DNA from: JBFHQE01 sp041592335
GTDB taxonomy: Bacteria > Pseudomonadota > Gammaproteobacteria > Thiohalobacterales > Thiohalobacteraceae
Reading direction: 5' to 3'
Length of the DNA: 52,130 bases
Assembly (NCBI GenBank): GCA_041592335.1
Contig: JBFHQE010000017.1
Location: forward strand, 1 to 52,130
A program made the translations under genes and the position numbers. The notes beneath the pieces were generated by a model that was not told where the DNA came from, did not search any database, and saw nothing but the letters and a program-made list of their open reading frames with translations. Shown here in pieces: positions 42,544 to 51,413 of the stretch; the stretch's first letter is position 1, and each line of letters starts with the position of its first letter.

Positions 42544-43323
42544 ATGCCTCAAACTGCAAAAGTTGTGACCTTTCCCTCGGGTGCCACCATGGACGTTAAT
42601 GGTAAAGCGATTGAATTGCTGCCTGACGGACGGTTAAAAAATCTTGGCGATTGGAATGAAGATGTAGCTAATGCGCTCGCTGCACAGGCGGGTATCGAAC
42701 TTAGCGATGACCACTGGACCGTGTTGAAAAGCATGCGTGCTTATTACCAGGAATACGGTGTTTCACCGGTGCGTAAGCTGTTGCGCCGTACGTTACGCGC
42801 GGATGGCAGCAAGGATCTGTCGCATGATGCCGAACTGGATGCGCTGTTTCCGGGCGACGTGATGGTGCAGGGATCCAAGCTGGCCGGTGTGCCGGTACCG
42901 CACCTTGATGCCGAACTGGAGCGCAAAACCTACGGCCACACAAAGGCCGCCAAAGTATCCAGTGGCAGCCATCATTTCACGGATTCATTCGATTTCGAAG
43001 GCAAGACCTTCAAGGTAACGCCAATCGGCAACTTGATCGACATGGCCGGCTGGAACGAGCGAGTGGCCGACTTCATGGCCAAACAGGAAGGTGTCGACCT
43101 GACGGACGATCACTGGGAAGTTCTGAACTTCCTGCGAGCCTTCTATTTTGAATATGGTATTACGCCGATGGTCAAGATCCTCATGAAGCACATGAAGGAA
43201 GAACTGGGTGAAGAAGAGCGCGCCAGTCGCGATCATCTTTACCAGCTGTTCCCGAAAGGTCCTTCACGCCAGGGTTCGCGCATCGCCGGTCTGCCGGAAC
43301 CGCAGGGTTGTATCGACGGTTAA
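42544..43323 (+). CDS. Tandem two-domain DsrC/TusE-like protein
   Basis: The 259-residue protein holds two DsrC/TusE-family domains in a row, at about 14-118 and 148-259; a single-domain member is ~110 residues. Each has the pattern LKNLGDWNEDVANALA or LIDMAGWNERVADFMA, then DDHW, then the YYxEYG-type segment, an LFP motif and an IAG(L/V)P end. DsrC carries persulfide sulfur between redox proteins through two C-terminal cysteines. Here the whole protein has a single cysteine, Cys256, at the penultimate-type site. The second site is Ser in both halves (Ser111, Ser245), and the N-terminal domain lacks the last cysteine too. The C-terminal half therefore looks TusE-like and the N-terminal half non-catalytic. 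Terminators follow it. Confidence 0.85.
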   Translation: MPQTAKVVTFPSGATMDVNGKAIELLPDGRLKNLGDWNEDVANALAAQAGIELSDDHWTVLKSMRAYYQEYGVSPVRKLLRRTLRADGSKDLSHDAELDALFPGDVMVQGSKLAGVPVPHLDAELERKTYGHTKAAKVSSGSHHFTDSFDFEGKTFKVTPIGNLIDMAGWNERVADFMAKQEGVDLTDDHWEVLNFLRAFYFEYGITPMVKILMKHMKEELGEEERASRDHLYQLFPKGPSRQGSRIAGLPEPQGCIDG

Positions 43324-43384
43324 TCGAGTTCAAAAGAATAAGCGTTTCCCCCGCTTAAACGATTTCATCGAGGGGTGTAGCTTT

Positions 43385-43413
43385 CCCTCTCCAGTTGCTG
43401 GAGAGGGTTTTTT
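43385..43413 (+). terminator. Rho-independent terminator
   Basis: The hairpin CCCTCTCCA-GTTGC-TGGAGAGGG is followed by TTTTTT, 62 bases after the tandem DsrC stop. Confidence 0.9.
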
Positions 43414-43442
43414 AATTCCGGGGCAGGGAAAAGCCCAAAAAT

Positions 43443-43475
43443 AAAGGGGGCAGATTTAAATCTGCCCCCTTTTTT
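43443..43475. repeat. Perfect palindrome, REP-like and terminator-like
   Basis: AAAGGGGGCAGATTT is followed directly by its exact reverse complement AAATCTGCCCCCTTT and then a T-run. It lies between the end of the DsrC unit and the end of the convergent acetolactate-synthase-like gene. It can act as a terminator on either strand; its sequence resembles GGGG(A/G)CAGATTTA palindromes known in some genomes as dispersed repeats. Confidence 0.7.
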
Positions 43476-43484
43476 GATGAGCGA

Positions 43485-45191
43485 CTATATCGAACATTCG
43501 ATCTCACCCAGTCGCTTGGTGAGCTTCAGGTTCTCGGCATAATCAACCGGAATACCGATCAGTGCCGGACCATCCTGGCGGAATGCTTCTTCCAGCGCCG
43601 GACCTAACTGGTCCGCACTGGTCAGTGTCTTGCCCCACATACCGAAGGCATCCGCCAGCTTTTCCCAGTTGGGGTTGCCGAACTCAAGTCTGGAATGCTC
43701 GCCATTAAACTGGTTTTGTTGTTTCCACTTGATAAGCCCGTATTCGCCGTCTTCCCACACCATGTAAACCACGTTGAGTTTGAGACGCACGGCGGTTTCA
43801 AGGTCCTGCACGTTCATCAGGAAGCCGGCGTCGCCACAGATGGCCAACACGCGCTTGTCCGGGCTTGCCATCTTGGCGCCAATGGCGCCGGGCAGGGCAA
43901 AGCCCATGGAGCAGAAGCCGTTCGATATGAGGCAGGTATTCGGTGTATGGCACTGGTAGTAGCGCGAGATCCACATCTTGTGGGCGCCTACATCGGATAA
44001 TAAATAGTCTTCCGGCCCGAGAAATTTACGCACATCCCACAGGATTTTCTGCGGCTTCATCGGGAATGAGGTGTCGTCCTTCTCCATGGCAAAGTCATCA
44101 AGAATGGTCTGGCGCAGCTTTAACCATTGATCGATATCCTGCAGTGGCAGGTCGCCACCGTAGCTGCGTTCCAGTTCCATATTGATTTGCCACAGGGCAT
44201 CCGCGATATCGCCGACCACATCCACGGCCACGGTGTAATGCGTGTCGACCTCGGCTGGCAGGAAGTCGATATGCACGATGGCCTTGTCCATGTTGGCGTT
44301 CCAGAAACTGGGTGCATATTCCACCAGGTCATAGCCCACGGTAACGACCACGTCGACCTGGTCCAGCGCATGATTGATGTGATCCTTGGATTGCAGTCCC
44401 ATGGTGAACAGGGAATGCTTGTCGTCCATGGGGACTGCGCCTTTTCCCATAAAAGTGTTTACCACGGGAATACCGGTTTTATTCGCCAGGCGAAGCAGCT
44501 GTTTTGCCGCACGCTTCCGGATGGAGCCGTTACCCGCCAGTATCACCGGACGTTTGGCGCGAGTGATGAGATCGACTGCCTGTGATATCGCCTTGTGATC
44601 AGCCGCGGGCCGCCGGGTTTTGTAGACATTCATGGGTTTTCCGGTAACCGGTTGCTTGGCGATATCCTCTGGTAATTCGATTACCGTGACACCCGGTTTT
44701 TCGGCCTCGGCAATTTTGAAGGCCTTGCGAATCACTTCCGGTATGGTTGCTTCGTCGCGAATACTCTGTGCCCACTTGGTGATGGGGTCCATCATCGCAA
44801 TGGCATCCATGTTCTGATGGCTTTCCTTGTGCAGGCGCTTGGTGGAACCCTGGCCAATGATGGCAACCACCGGTGCGCGGTCCATGTTGGCATCGGCCAG
44901 GCCCGTGACCAGGTTGGTGGCGCCGGGGCCCAGGGTCGCCAGGCAGACACCGGCCTTGCCGGTGATGCGGCCGTAAATATCGGCAATAAACGCGGCCGCC
45001 TGTTCATGGCGACATAACACGAATTCAATAGTGCTGTTATTCAGTGAAATCATCAGGTCGGCATTTTCCTCGCCGGGTACGCCGAAAATATGCGTGACGC
45101 CTTCCGCTTCCAGGCATCGCACAAACATGTCCGAGGCCTTCATGGTTTCGGGTTTGGCCTGATCTGCCACTGTTTGCAGTTCACTCATCAT
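43485..45191 (-). CDS. Acetolactate synthase-like ThDP enzyme (large subunit type)
   Basis: A ThDP-dependent enzyme that would condense two pyruvates to acetolactate. The 568-residue product has the PYR domain with the catalytic glutamate in CRHEQAA. The PP domain carries the Mg/ThDP motif GDAGFLMNVQDLETAV, and the surroundings (VPGEENADLM) match the AlsS/IlvB-like catabolic group. ATG 45191 follows an AAAGGA ribosome site; the frame also has an ATG at 45206. No regulatory IlvN/IlvH subunit is adjacent, so a FAD-independent catabolic role (acetoin route) is a guess, and no acetolactate decarboxylase is seen. Confidence 0.8.
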   Translation of the reverse strand: MMSELQTVADQAKPETMKASDMFVRCLEAEGVTHIFGVPGEENADLMISLNNSTIEFVLCRHEQAAAFIADIYGRITGKAGVCLATLGPGATNLVTGLADANMDRAPVVAIIGQGSTKRLHKESHQNMDAIAMMDPITKWAQSIRDEATIPEVIRKAFKIAEAEKPGVTVIELPEDIAKQPVTGKPMNVYKTRRPAADHKAISQAVDLITRAKRPVILAGNGSIRKRAAKQLLRLANKTGIPVVNTFMGKGAVPMDDKHSLFTMGLQSKDHINHALDQVDVVVTVGYDLVEYAPSFWNANMDKAIVHIDFLPAEVDTHYTVAVDVVGDIADALWQINMELERSYGGDLPLQDIDQWLKLRQTILDDFAMEKDDTSFPMKPQKILWDVRKFLGPEDYLLSDVGAHKMWISRYYQCHTPNTCLISNGFCSMGFALPGAIGAKMASPDKRVLAICGDAGFLMNVQDLETAVRLKLNVVYMVWEDGEYGLIKWKQQNQFNGEHSRLEFGNPNWEKLADAFGMWGKTLTSADQLGPALEEAFRQDGPALIGIPVDYAENLKLTKRLGEIECSI

Positions 45192-45218
45192 GTTATTTCC
45201 TTTCATGTGGGGCCGTAC

Positions 45219-46298
45219 TTATTCGGTGCCGGTTCTGGTTTGTGTTTCGAGTTTGATGCGCAGTTTAAGATTACTGGGTGAGTCGGCGTAATCAAGCGCG
45301 ATTTCCTGGCTGATGATATTGCGCTGGTGGAGCGAAAACAGGCAGGCATCGAAGGTTTGCATACCCTCGTGGTGTTTTTCCATTGCATCGCGAATCTTTT
45401 CGAATTCGCCACGGCGAATGATGTCTGCCACGTGTGGCGTATAAAGCAGCAGTTCATAGGCTGCGGTGCGGCCACCCTGTAATGTCGGCACCAGGTGCTG
45501 GGAGAGTACGGCGCGAACATTCTGCGACAGGCAGGCCATGATCTGTTCCCGCTCGGTTTCCTCGAACCAGTTAACGATGCGATCAAAAGCCTGGTAGGTG
45601 TTATTGGCATGCAATGTGGCCAGGCACAGATGTCCGGTGGAGGAAAATTCGATGGCCTGTTCCATCGCCTGGCGGGTGCGAATTTCGCCTATGGCCAGTA
45701 CGTCCGGCGACTGGCGCAGGGCATTGACCAGTGCTTGCTGATAGGAGCGGGTGTCGATGCCCACCTCGCGCTGGTTCACCATGGAACGGTCGTGGCGCAG
45801 ATGATATTCAATGGGGTCTTCGATCGTGATGATATGGCCATCGTCATGCTGGTTACGGTGATTCAGCAGGGCGGCCATGGCGGTCGATTTACCCGATCCA
45901 CAGGCGCCGACGAACAGCAGCAGGCCGCGGCGTTGCATGACGACATCCTGCAGTACGTCCGGCAGGCCGAGTTCGCTCAGCGTGGGAATCTGTTGCGGGA
46001 TGGCGCGGATGGCAATGGCGGTGTTGCCGCGTTGCTTGAACAGGTTGACGCGGAAGCGGCCGAGATCCTTGAAGCCGCTGGCGATGTTCATTTCGCCTTC
46101 CTGAGTGAAAATCAGTTGCTGTTCCTGGGTCAGTAATTGCTCGACGAGATGATCCAGGTGCTTGGCTTCCAGCCTGTCGCCGCGGCGTGGCGCCAGTTTG
46201 CCGTGAACACGAAAAGCGGGAGGCGTGCCGGCACTGAGTAGCAGGTCGGTGGCTTCCACTTCCCGCATTTTGGTCAGTAACTTGTGCAGTAAATCCAT
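45219..46298 (-). CDS. pilU: PilT-dependent retraction ATPase PilU
   Basis: PilU assists PilT in pulling back type IV pili. The 359-residue product has an N-terminal PAS-like ring domain and the ATPase core with Walker A GACGSGKST (131-139). The Asp box is ITIEDPIEY, Walker B is VLAIGEIR, and the His box is CLATLHANNT. The GEIRTRQAMEQAI stretch, with Thr after GEIR, separates PilU from PilT. No pilT is seen next to it within the window. It is divergent from pepN. An ATG at 46298 starts the family-typical MDLLHKLL. Confidence 0.92.
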   Translation of the reverse strand: MDLLHKLLTKMREVEATDLLLSAGTPPAFRVHGKLAPRRGDRLEAKHLDHLVEQLLTQEQQLIFTQEGEMNIASGFKDLGRFRVNLFKQRGNTAIAIRAIPQQIPTLSELGLPDVLQDVVMQRRGLLLFVGACGSGKSTAMAALLNHRNQHDDGHIITIEDPIEYHLRHDRSMVNQREVGIDTRSYQQALVNALRQSPDVLAIGEIRTRQAMEQAIEFSSTGHLCLATLHANNTYQAFDRIVNWFEETEREQIMACLSQNVRAVLSQHLVPTLQGGRTAAYELLLYTPHVADIIRRGEFEKIRDAMEKHHEGMQTFDACLFSLHQRNIISQEIALDYADSPSNLKLRIKLETQTRTGTE

Positions 46299-46389
46299 CT
46301 ACCAGGCTCCCGGGTCGGAGTAAGTGCCTCTTTCCTGAGGCAGGTTGGGTATAAGGTATATCACAATTTCTATCGGCTTGAATCCCATG

Positions 46390-46418
46390 GTCTTTAACCC
46401 GGCTGGACGCGCTATAAT
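46390..46418 (+). promoter_or_regulatory. Possible pepN promoter
   Basis: A perfect TATAAT box lies at 46413-46418, 33 bases before the pepN ATG. The -35 region at the usual distance is weak (GTCTTT-like), so the call rests on the -10 box and position. Confidence 0.4.
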
Positions 46419-46450
46419 TCCCTCAAATTTACCCAGCCAGCGAGCCCTAC

Positions 46451-49108
46451 ATGGATGCCAGAAACGCGAACGCCAATCCCGCGACGATCTACCTCAAGGA
46501 CTATCAGCCGCCGACATTTTTCATCAATCATGTCGACCTGACTTTTGAGCTGGGTGATCCCGTCACCGAAGTGACGGCCCGTCTGGAGATACGTCGTAAC
46601 TTGGATCTGCCCGGTCAGGAGGAGGCGCCGCTGTTTTTGAACGGCGAGCAGTTGGAGTTGCTGGCGCTTGAGCTGGATGAGCAGCCTGTGCCGAAAGAGG
46701 CCTATAGCCTGTCCGAGGATGGACTCACCTTGCAATCGGTGCCGGATGCCTTTGAGTTGACGATCCGGACTGCTATCCGGCCAGCCGAGAATACCGAACT
46801 TTCCGGGCTGTATCGCTCCAGCGGCAACTTCTGCACCCAGTGCGAAGCCGAAGGTTTTCGCCGTATTACCTATTTCCTCGATCGTCCGGATGTGCTGGCG
46901 CGTTACAGCACAACCGTTATTGGCGATCAGGCCAGTTGCCCGGTTTTATTGTCCAACGGCAACCCGGTGGATGCCGGTGAACTGGCAAACGGACGGCACT
47001 TCGTCAAATGGGTCGATCCCCATCCCAAGCCGAGTTACCTGTTTGCGCTGGTGGCCGGTGACCTGGCCTTCATCGAGGATGAGTTTGTCACCATGAAAGG
47101 CCGCAGGGTGAAACTGCTTATCTATGTCGAGGCGCACAATATCGATAAGTGCGATCACGCCATGCAGTCCTTGAAAAATGCCATGCAATGGGACGAAGAG
47201 GTTTATGGCCGGGAATACGATCTGAATCGTTACATGATTGTCGCCGTGGACGACTTCAACATGGGTGCCATGGAGAACAAGGGGCTTAATGTTTTCAATT
47301 CCAAGTATGTGCTGGCGAAACCGGACACGGCGACGGACACGGATTATGAAAACATCGAGGGCGTCATCGGTCACGAGTATTTCCATAACTGGTCCGGTAA
47401 TCGCGTCACTTGTCGCGACTGGTTTCAGTTAAGCCTCAAGGAAGGCTTTACCGTATTTCGGGATCAGGAATTTTCCGCGGATATGGGTTCTCGCGGTATC
47501 AAGCGTATCCAGGATGTGAATGCACTGCGTACGCATCAGTTTCGCGAAGACGCAGGGCCGCTGGCCCATCCGGTGCGGCCCGACAGCTATGTCGAGATCA
47601 ATAACTTCTACACGGCGACGGTATACAACAAGGGCGCCGAGGTAGTGAGAATGCTCCGCACTTTACTGGGCGCGGAAGGATTCAGAAAAGGGACGGATCT
47701 GTATTTTCAGCGCTTCGATGGGCAGGCGGTGACGACAGAGGATTTTGTGCGCTCACTGGAGGAGGCGAACAATGTCAGTTTTGAACAGTTTCGACGCTGG
47801 TACTCGCAGGCTGGCACGCCGCAGCTGGATATCACACGTTCTTACAACCCGGAAGCAAAAACCTATGCGTTGAACGTTAAACAATCCTGTCCGGCCACGC
47901 CGGGCCAGCCCAAAAAACAGCCATTTCATATACCGCTCGCCCTGGCGTTGCTGGATGACAAAGGAAATGAACTGCCCGTGCAGCTATATGGCGAGCAGGA
48001 TGCCGTTACCGGAACGCGGGTGCTGAATATCTGCGCGGATGAAGAAACATTTGTGTTCCAGAATATCGACCGGGAACCTGTGCCATCGCTGTTACGCGGC
48101 TTTTCCGCGCCCGTAAAACTGGAGTTTGACTACCAGGACAATGAGCTGGCATTTCTGCTGGCGCACGATACGGATGAGTTCGCTCGCTGGGAAGCGGGGC
48201 AGGTTCTTTCGCGGCGCGTGATATTCGAGGTGATGTCCTGTCAGCAGGCAGGAGCGAGTGCTGAGTTACCGCAATATTTTGTTAATGCATTTCGCGCACT
48301 TTTGAGCGATGCAGCGGGTGACAAGGCCTTTATTGCAGAATGCCTCAATCTCCCATCAGAAAACTATCTTGCCGAGTTTATGCAGCCGGTTGACCCTGTT
48401 GCTATCCATCATGCGCGCAAATGGGTCAGGCAGGCGCTGGCCGACCAGTTGCAGGACGTGCTGGAATCCACCTACCGGGCGAATCGAGTTGCGTACTATG
48501 AAATGACCGCCGAAGCAGCGGCGCAGCGTGCTTTGGCCAACCGCTGTTTGTCGTACCTGGTGACACTGGAGAACCAGCAGGTGTACTCACTCGCGCTTTC
48601 CCAGTACCGCGAGGCGAGCAATATGACAGATGCCATTGCCGCACTGGGTGCCGTTGTTAACAGTCATTGCCCGGAAGCGGAATCCTGTCTTGCCGATTTT
48701 TATACGCGTTGGCAGCAGGATACCCTGGTGGTCGATAAATGGTTTTCCCTGCAGGCAACCTCCGATCATCCCGATACATTGGCGCGTGTTAAGGCGCTGA
48801 CGCAGCATCCCGCTTTCAGCCTTAAAAATCCAAACAAGGTGTACTCGCTGATCAGGGCGTTTGCGGCAGCCAATCCCTTGCATTTCCATGCCGAGAGCGG
48901 CGAAGGTTACGGGTTTATTGCGGAGCAGTTGGCGGCGCTCGATACAATTAATCCCCTGGTGGCAGCGCGCGTGGCCACGGCCTTTACCGGCCTTGCCCGG
49001 TTTGACGAGGCGCGCCAGTCAATGATGAGGACGGCCCTGTCTGATCTTAAGAATAATTCTAGATTATCAAAGGATGTAGCTGAAATAATTAATAAAATAT
49101 TAATCTAA
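46451..49108 (+). CDS. pepN: Aminopeptidase N
   Basis: PepN is an M1-family zinc aminopeptidase that removes N-terminal residues from peptides in the cytoplasm. The 885-residue product has the beta-domain followed by the substrate motif GAMENKGLNVFN and the zinc site HEYFHNWSGNRVTCRDWFQLSLKEG. The gluzincin core, an immunoglobulin-like domain and the C-terminal helical bowl then follow. Length agrees with E. coli PepN (870). The last ~30 codons are notably AT-rich compared with the rest of the gene. It is divergent from pilU. Confidence 0.96.
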   Translation: MDARNANANPATIYLKDYQPPTFFINHVDLTFELGDPVTEVTARLEIRRNLDLPGQEEAPLFLNGEQLELLALELDEQPVPKEAYSLSEDGLTLQSVPDAFELTIRTAIRPAENTELSGLYRSSGNFCTQCEAEGFRRITYFLDRPDVLARYSTTVIGDQASCPVLLSNGNPVDAGELANGRHFVKWVDPHPKPSYLFALVAGDLAFIEDEFVTMKGRRVKLLIYVEAHNIDKCDHAMQSLKNAMQWDEEVYGREYDLNRYMIVAVDDFNMGAMENKGLNVFNSKYVLAKPDTATDTDYENIEGVIGHEYFHNWSGNRVTCRDWFQLSLKEGFTVFRDQEFSADMGSRGIKRIQDVNALRTHQFREDAGPLAHPVRPDSYVEINNFYTATVYNKGAEVVRMLRTLLGAEGFRKGTDLYFQRFDGQAVTTEDFVRSLEEANNVSFEQFRRWYSQAGTPQLDITRSYNPEAKTYALNVKQSCPATPGQPKKQPFHIPLALALLDDKGNELPVQLYGEQDAVTGTRVLNICADEETFVFQNIDREPVPSLLRGFSAPVKLEFDYQDNELAFLLAHDTDEFARWEAGQVLSRRVIFEVMSCQQAGASAELPQYFVNAFRALLSDAAGDKAFIAECLNLPSENYLAEFMQPVDPVAIHHARKWVRQALADQLQDVLESTYRANRVAYYEMTAEAAAQRALANRCLSYLVTLENQQVYSLALSQYREASNMTDAIAALGAVVNSHCPEAESCLADFYTRWQQDTLVVDKWFSLQATSDHPDTLARVKALTQHPAFSLKNPNKVYSLIRAFAAANPLHFHAESGEGYGFIAEQLAALDTINPLVAARVATAFTGLARFDEARQSMMRTALSDLKNNSRLSKDVAEIINKILI

Positions 49109-49155
49109 TATTCTCTGCAACATGAATATGTGAAGGATTTATTAGACGTATTACC

Positions 49156-49193
49156 GGCAATTAGACTATTATTGCCTTCTTGGTCGGTTTTTT
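49156..49193 (+). terminator. Possible terminator after pepN
   Basis: GGCAAT-TAGACTATT-ATTGCC is followed by TTCTTGGT and then CGGT plus a T-run. The stem is short and the T-run is not immediate, so it is a weak candidate. Confidence 0.4.
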
Positions 49194-49219
49194 GAGATTC
49201 AGTTTTTTGTTGATTAACA

Positions 49220-49840
49220 ATGAGTAAGCCCTTTTACATCATGTTCTTTCTCTCCTGGGTGGTGAGTCTGTCCGCCCACGCCGAATCTCAATTTCAATTG
49301 CGTAACTATACGATCGAAGACTCCGCTTACAGCTGGAACGTGGAATCTGCCTTCGATCGGCGGCAGCCGGAGAGTGGCATCGATCTGTTTGCCATTGAGC
49401 AACGTCGTGCGCTCTATACCGCCGGGCTGGAGCAGAAATTCAATGAAAAGCTTTCCGTGGATCTGGGCTTCAATCTTTCCCAGAACACCCTTGATGTCGA
49501 TCCGGTGAATTACCAGGATTTCTTTGTCGGCGTGAATTACGGCTCAATTGGTGGGCGTATCTGGTACCGTGACCAGGCGGATATGCAGGAAGAAAAGGCA
49601 CTGTATTACGAGGCGGGATGGTCGGGTGCCGTTACACGCGATACCTCTATCTCGTTTCAGTTCGGACAGGAATACCAGGCTGGCCGTTTCACGCAGTCCA
49701 TGCCTGATTTGAGTATATCCGCGCAGACCAACTTCCGTGGTTACAACTTCGGTGTACGTGTCATCGACCATAGCGGTTTTGGTATGAATACCGAGCAGGA
49801 TTTTAGCCTGATCGGCAGTTTCCAGAAGCGTTTTCCCTAA
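49220..49840 (+). CDS. Predicted outer-membrane beta-barrel protein
   Basis: The 206-residue product has a signal peptide (MSKPFYIMFFLSWVVSLSAHA-ES) and then alternating hydrophobic/polar strands typical of a small outer-membrane barrel, for example SVDLGFNLSQ, FFVGVNYGSI, LYYEAGWSG and YNFGVRVIDH, ending with a C-terminal phenylalanine region (FQKRFP). It resembles the TorF-like/TIGR02001 group of proteobacterial barrels in layout, but I cannot confirm that family from sequence alone. It lies between pepN and cysG with no clear operon partner. Confidence 0.65.
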   Translation: MSKPFYIMFFLSWVVSLSAHAESQFQLRNYTIEDSAYSWNVESAFDRRQPESGIDLFAIEQRRALYTAGLEQKFNEKLSVDLGFNLSQNTLDVDPVNYQDFFVGVNYGSIGGRIWYRDQADMQEEKALYYEAGWSGAVTRDTSISFQFGQEYQAGRFTQSMPDLSISAQTNFRGYNFGVRVIDHSGFGMNTEQDFSLIGSFQKRFP

Positions 49841-49892
49841 CCAACGGCCTGCAACATCCGTTTTTCATCCCTGTAATCATCCCGGAATATAC

Positions 49893-49921
49893 TTGTCTTG
49901 ACTGGCCTTGCTCTATATATT
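49893..49921 (+). promoter_or_regulatory. Possible cysG promoter
   Basis: TTGTCT at 49893-49898 and TATATT at 49916-49921, 17 bases apart, fit a sigma-70 promoter for cysG, whose ATG is at 49980. Confidence 0.45.
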
Positions 49922-49979
49922 TGGGCGCCATTTTGTACAGGACAGCGTCCTAAACTCATTAACGATAAACTGGCAGCCT

Positions 49980-51413
49980 ATGGATTTCTTACCGGTATTT
50001 CTGACGCTTAAAGACCAACCCTGCCTGGTTGTTGGTGGTGGTGGCGTGGGTGCGCGCAAGGCCCGTCTGATTGCGGATGCCGGTGGCCGTGTGATTGTTG
50101 TTTCGCCGGAAGCCGCGGGCGAAGTTGAGAGTCTGGCAAAAAAAGGACTGATCGAATTACAGCGTCGTCCTTATGATGCAGCCGACCTTGATGGTATGCA
50201 TCTGGTCGTCGCGGCAACTGACGACAAGTCGCTCAACGCCCTGATTGGGAATGCCTGCAGGGCTCGGGGTATTCCTGTCAACGTGGTTGACGATCAATCA
50301 CTCTGCTCCTTTATCTTTCCTTCCATCATGGATCGCTCGCCGGTCATGGTTGCCGTGTCGACAGGTGGCGCATCGCCGGTATTGGCAAGGCAATTACGTA
50401 CACGCCTGGAAAGTCTTATTCCTTCAGCCTATGGCCGCCTGGCGAAGCTGCTGGAAAAGAATCGCGAAAAGGCCAAGGAAAAAATTGCCGACGACAGGAC
50501 CCGTAAACGCTTCTGGGAAAATATGCTGCACGGCCCCATGAGTGAGATGGTGTTTGCCGGTCAGGATGATCGTGCGCAGCAATATCTGGACGAAGCATTT
50601 GAAAAAGGCGAGGGACTGAACGAGGCTGGAGAAGTCTATCTGGTTGGTTCAGGACCGGGCGATCCTGATCTGCTGACCTTCCGCGCGGTTCGCCTGATGC
50701 AGCAGGCGGATGTGGTGGTCTATGATCGGCTGGTATCCAAACCCATTCTGGACATGACCCGTCGCGATGCCGAGCGTTATTACGTCGGCAAGGAAAAAGA
50801 TAATCATGCCGTACCGCAGGATGGCATTAACCAGTTACTGGTTGACCTGGCCAAGCAGGGCAAGCGTGTGCTGCGCCTGAAAGGCGGCGATCCCTTTATC
50901 TTTGGTCGTGGCGGAGAAGAGATTGAAACGCTGGCGCAGGAAGGCGTCAATTTCCAGGTGGTACCAGGCATCACTGCCGCGGCCGGTTGCGCGTCCTACT
51001 CGGGCATTCCGCTGACGCATCGCGATTATGCCCAGTCCTGCACCTTTGTCACCGGTCATCTCAAGGACGGTTCGCTGGATCTGAACTGGAAGGCGCTGGC
51101 GCACGAACGCCAGACGCTGGTGTTTTACATGGGCCTCACCGGTATAGCTGTCATCAGCCGTGAACTGATCGCGCATGGCCTGTCGCCGGATATGCCCGCC
51201 GCGTTGATCGAGCAGGGCACAACACCCAATCAGCGTGTGCTTATTGGCACCATCGCGACACTTCCTGATATTGTCGAGACCTCGAAAGTCCGAGCGCCGA
51301 CCCTGACTATCGTGGGCGAGGTTGTTCGCTTGCACGACAAGCTCGACTGGTACCAGCCGGAAGCGCATAAACAGGGCACGGTCTTTAGCCGTAATGAGCC
51401 GAAAGCATCATGA
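49980..51413 (+). CDS. cysG: Siroheme synthase
   Basis: CysG turns uroporphyrinogen III into siroheme, the cofactor of sulfite and nitrite reductases. The 477-residue product from ATG 49980 has the N-terminal dehydrogenase/ferrochelatase part (VVGGGGVGARKARLI; VDDQSLCSFIFPSI) and the C-terminal SAM uroporphyrinogen methyltransferase part (VGSGPGDPDLLTFRAVRL; LKGGDPFIFGRGGEE). The frame runs upstream to 49908 without conservation. The stop overlaps the S24-like gene by 4 bases. Confidence 0.95.
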   Translation: MDFLPVFLTLKDQPCLVVGGGGVGARKARLIADAGGRVIVVSPEAAGEVESLAKKGLIELQRRPYDAADLDGMHLVVAATDDKSLNALIGNACRARGIPVNVVDDQSLCSFIFPSIMDRSPVMVAVSTGGASPVLARQLRTRLESLIPSAYGRLAKLLEKNREKAKEKIADDRTRKRFWENMLHGPMSEMVFAGQDDRAQQYLDEAFEKGEGLNEAGEVYLVGSGPGDPDLLTFRAVRLMQQADVVVYDRLVSKPILDMTRRDAERYYVGKEKDNHAVPQDGINQLLVDLAKQGKRVLRLKGGDPFIFGRGGEEIETLAQEGVNFQVVPGITAAAGCASYSGIPLTHRDYAQSCTFVTGHLKDGSLDLNWKALAHERQTLVFYMGLTGIAVISRELIAHGLSPDMPAALIEQGTTPNQRVLIGTIATLPDIVETSKVRAPTLTIVGEVVRLHDKLDWYQPEAHKQGTVFSRNEPKAS

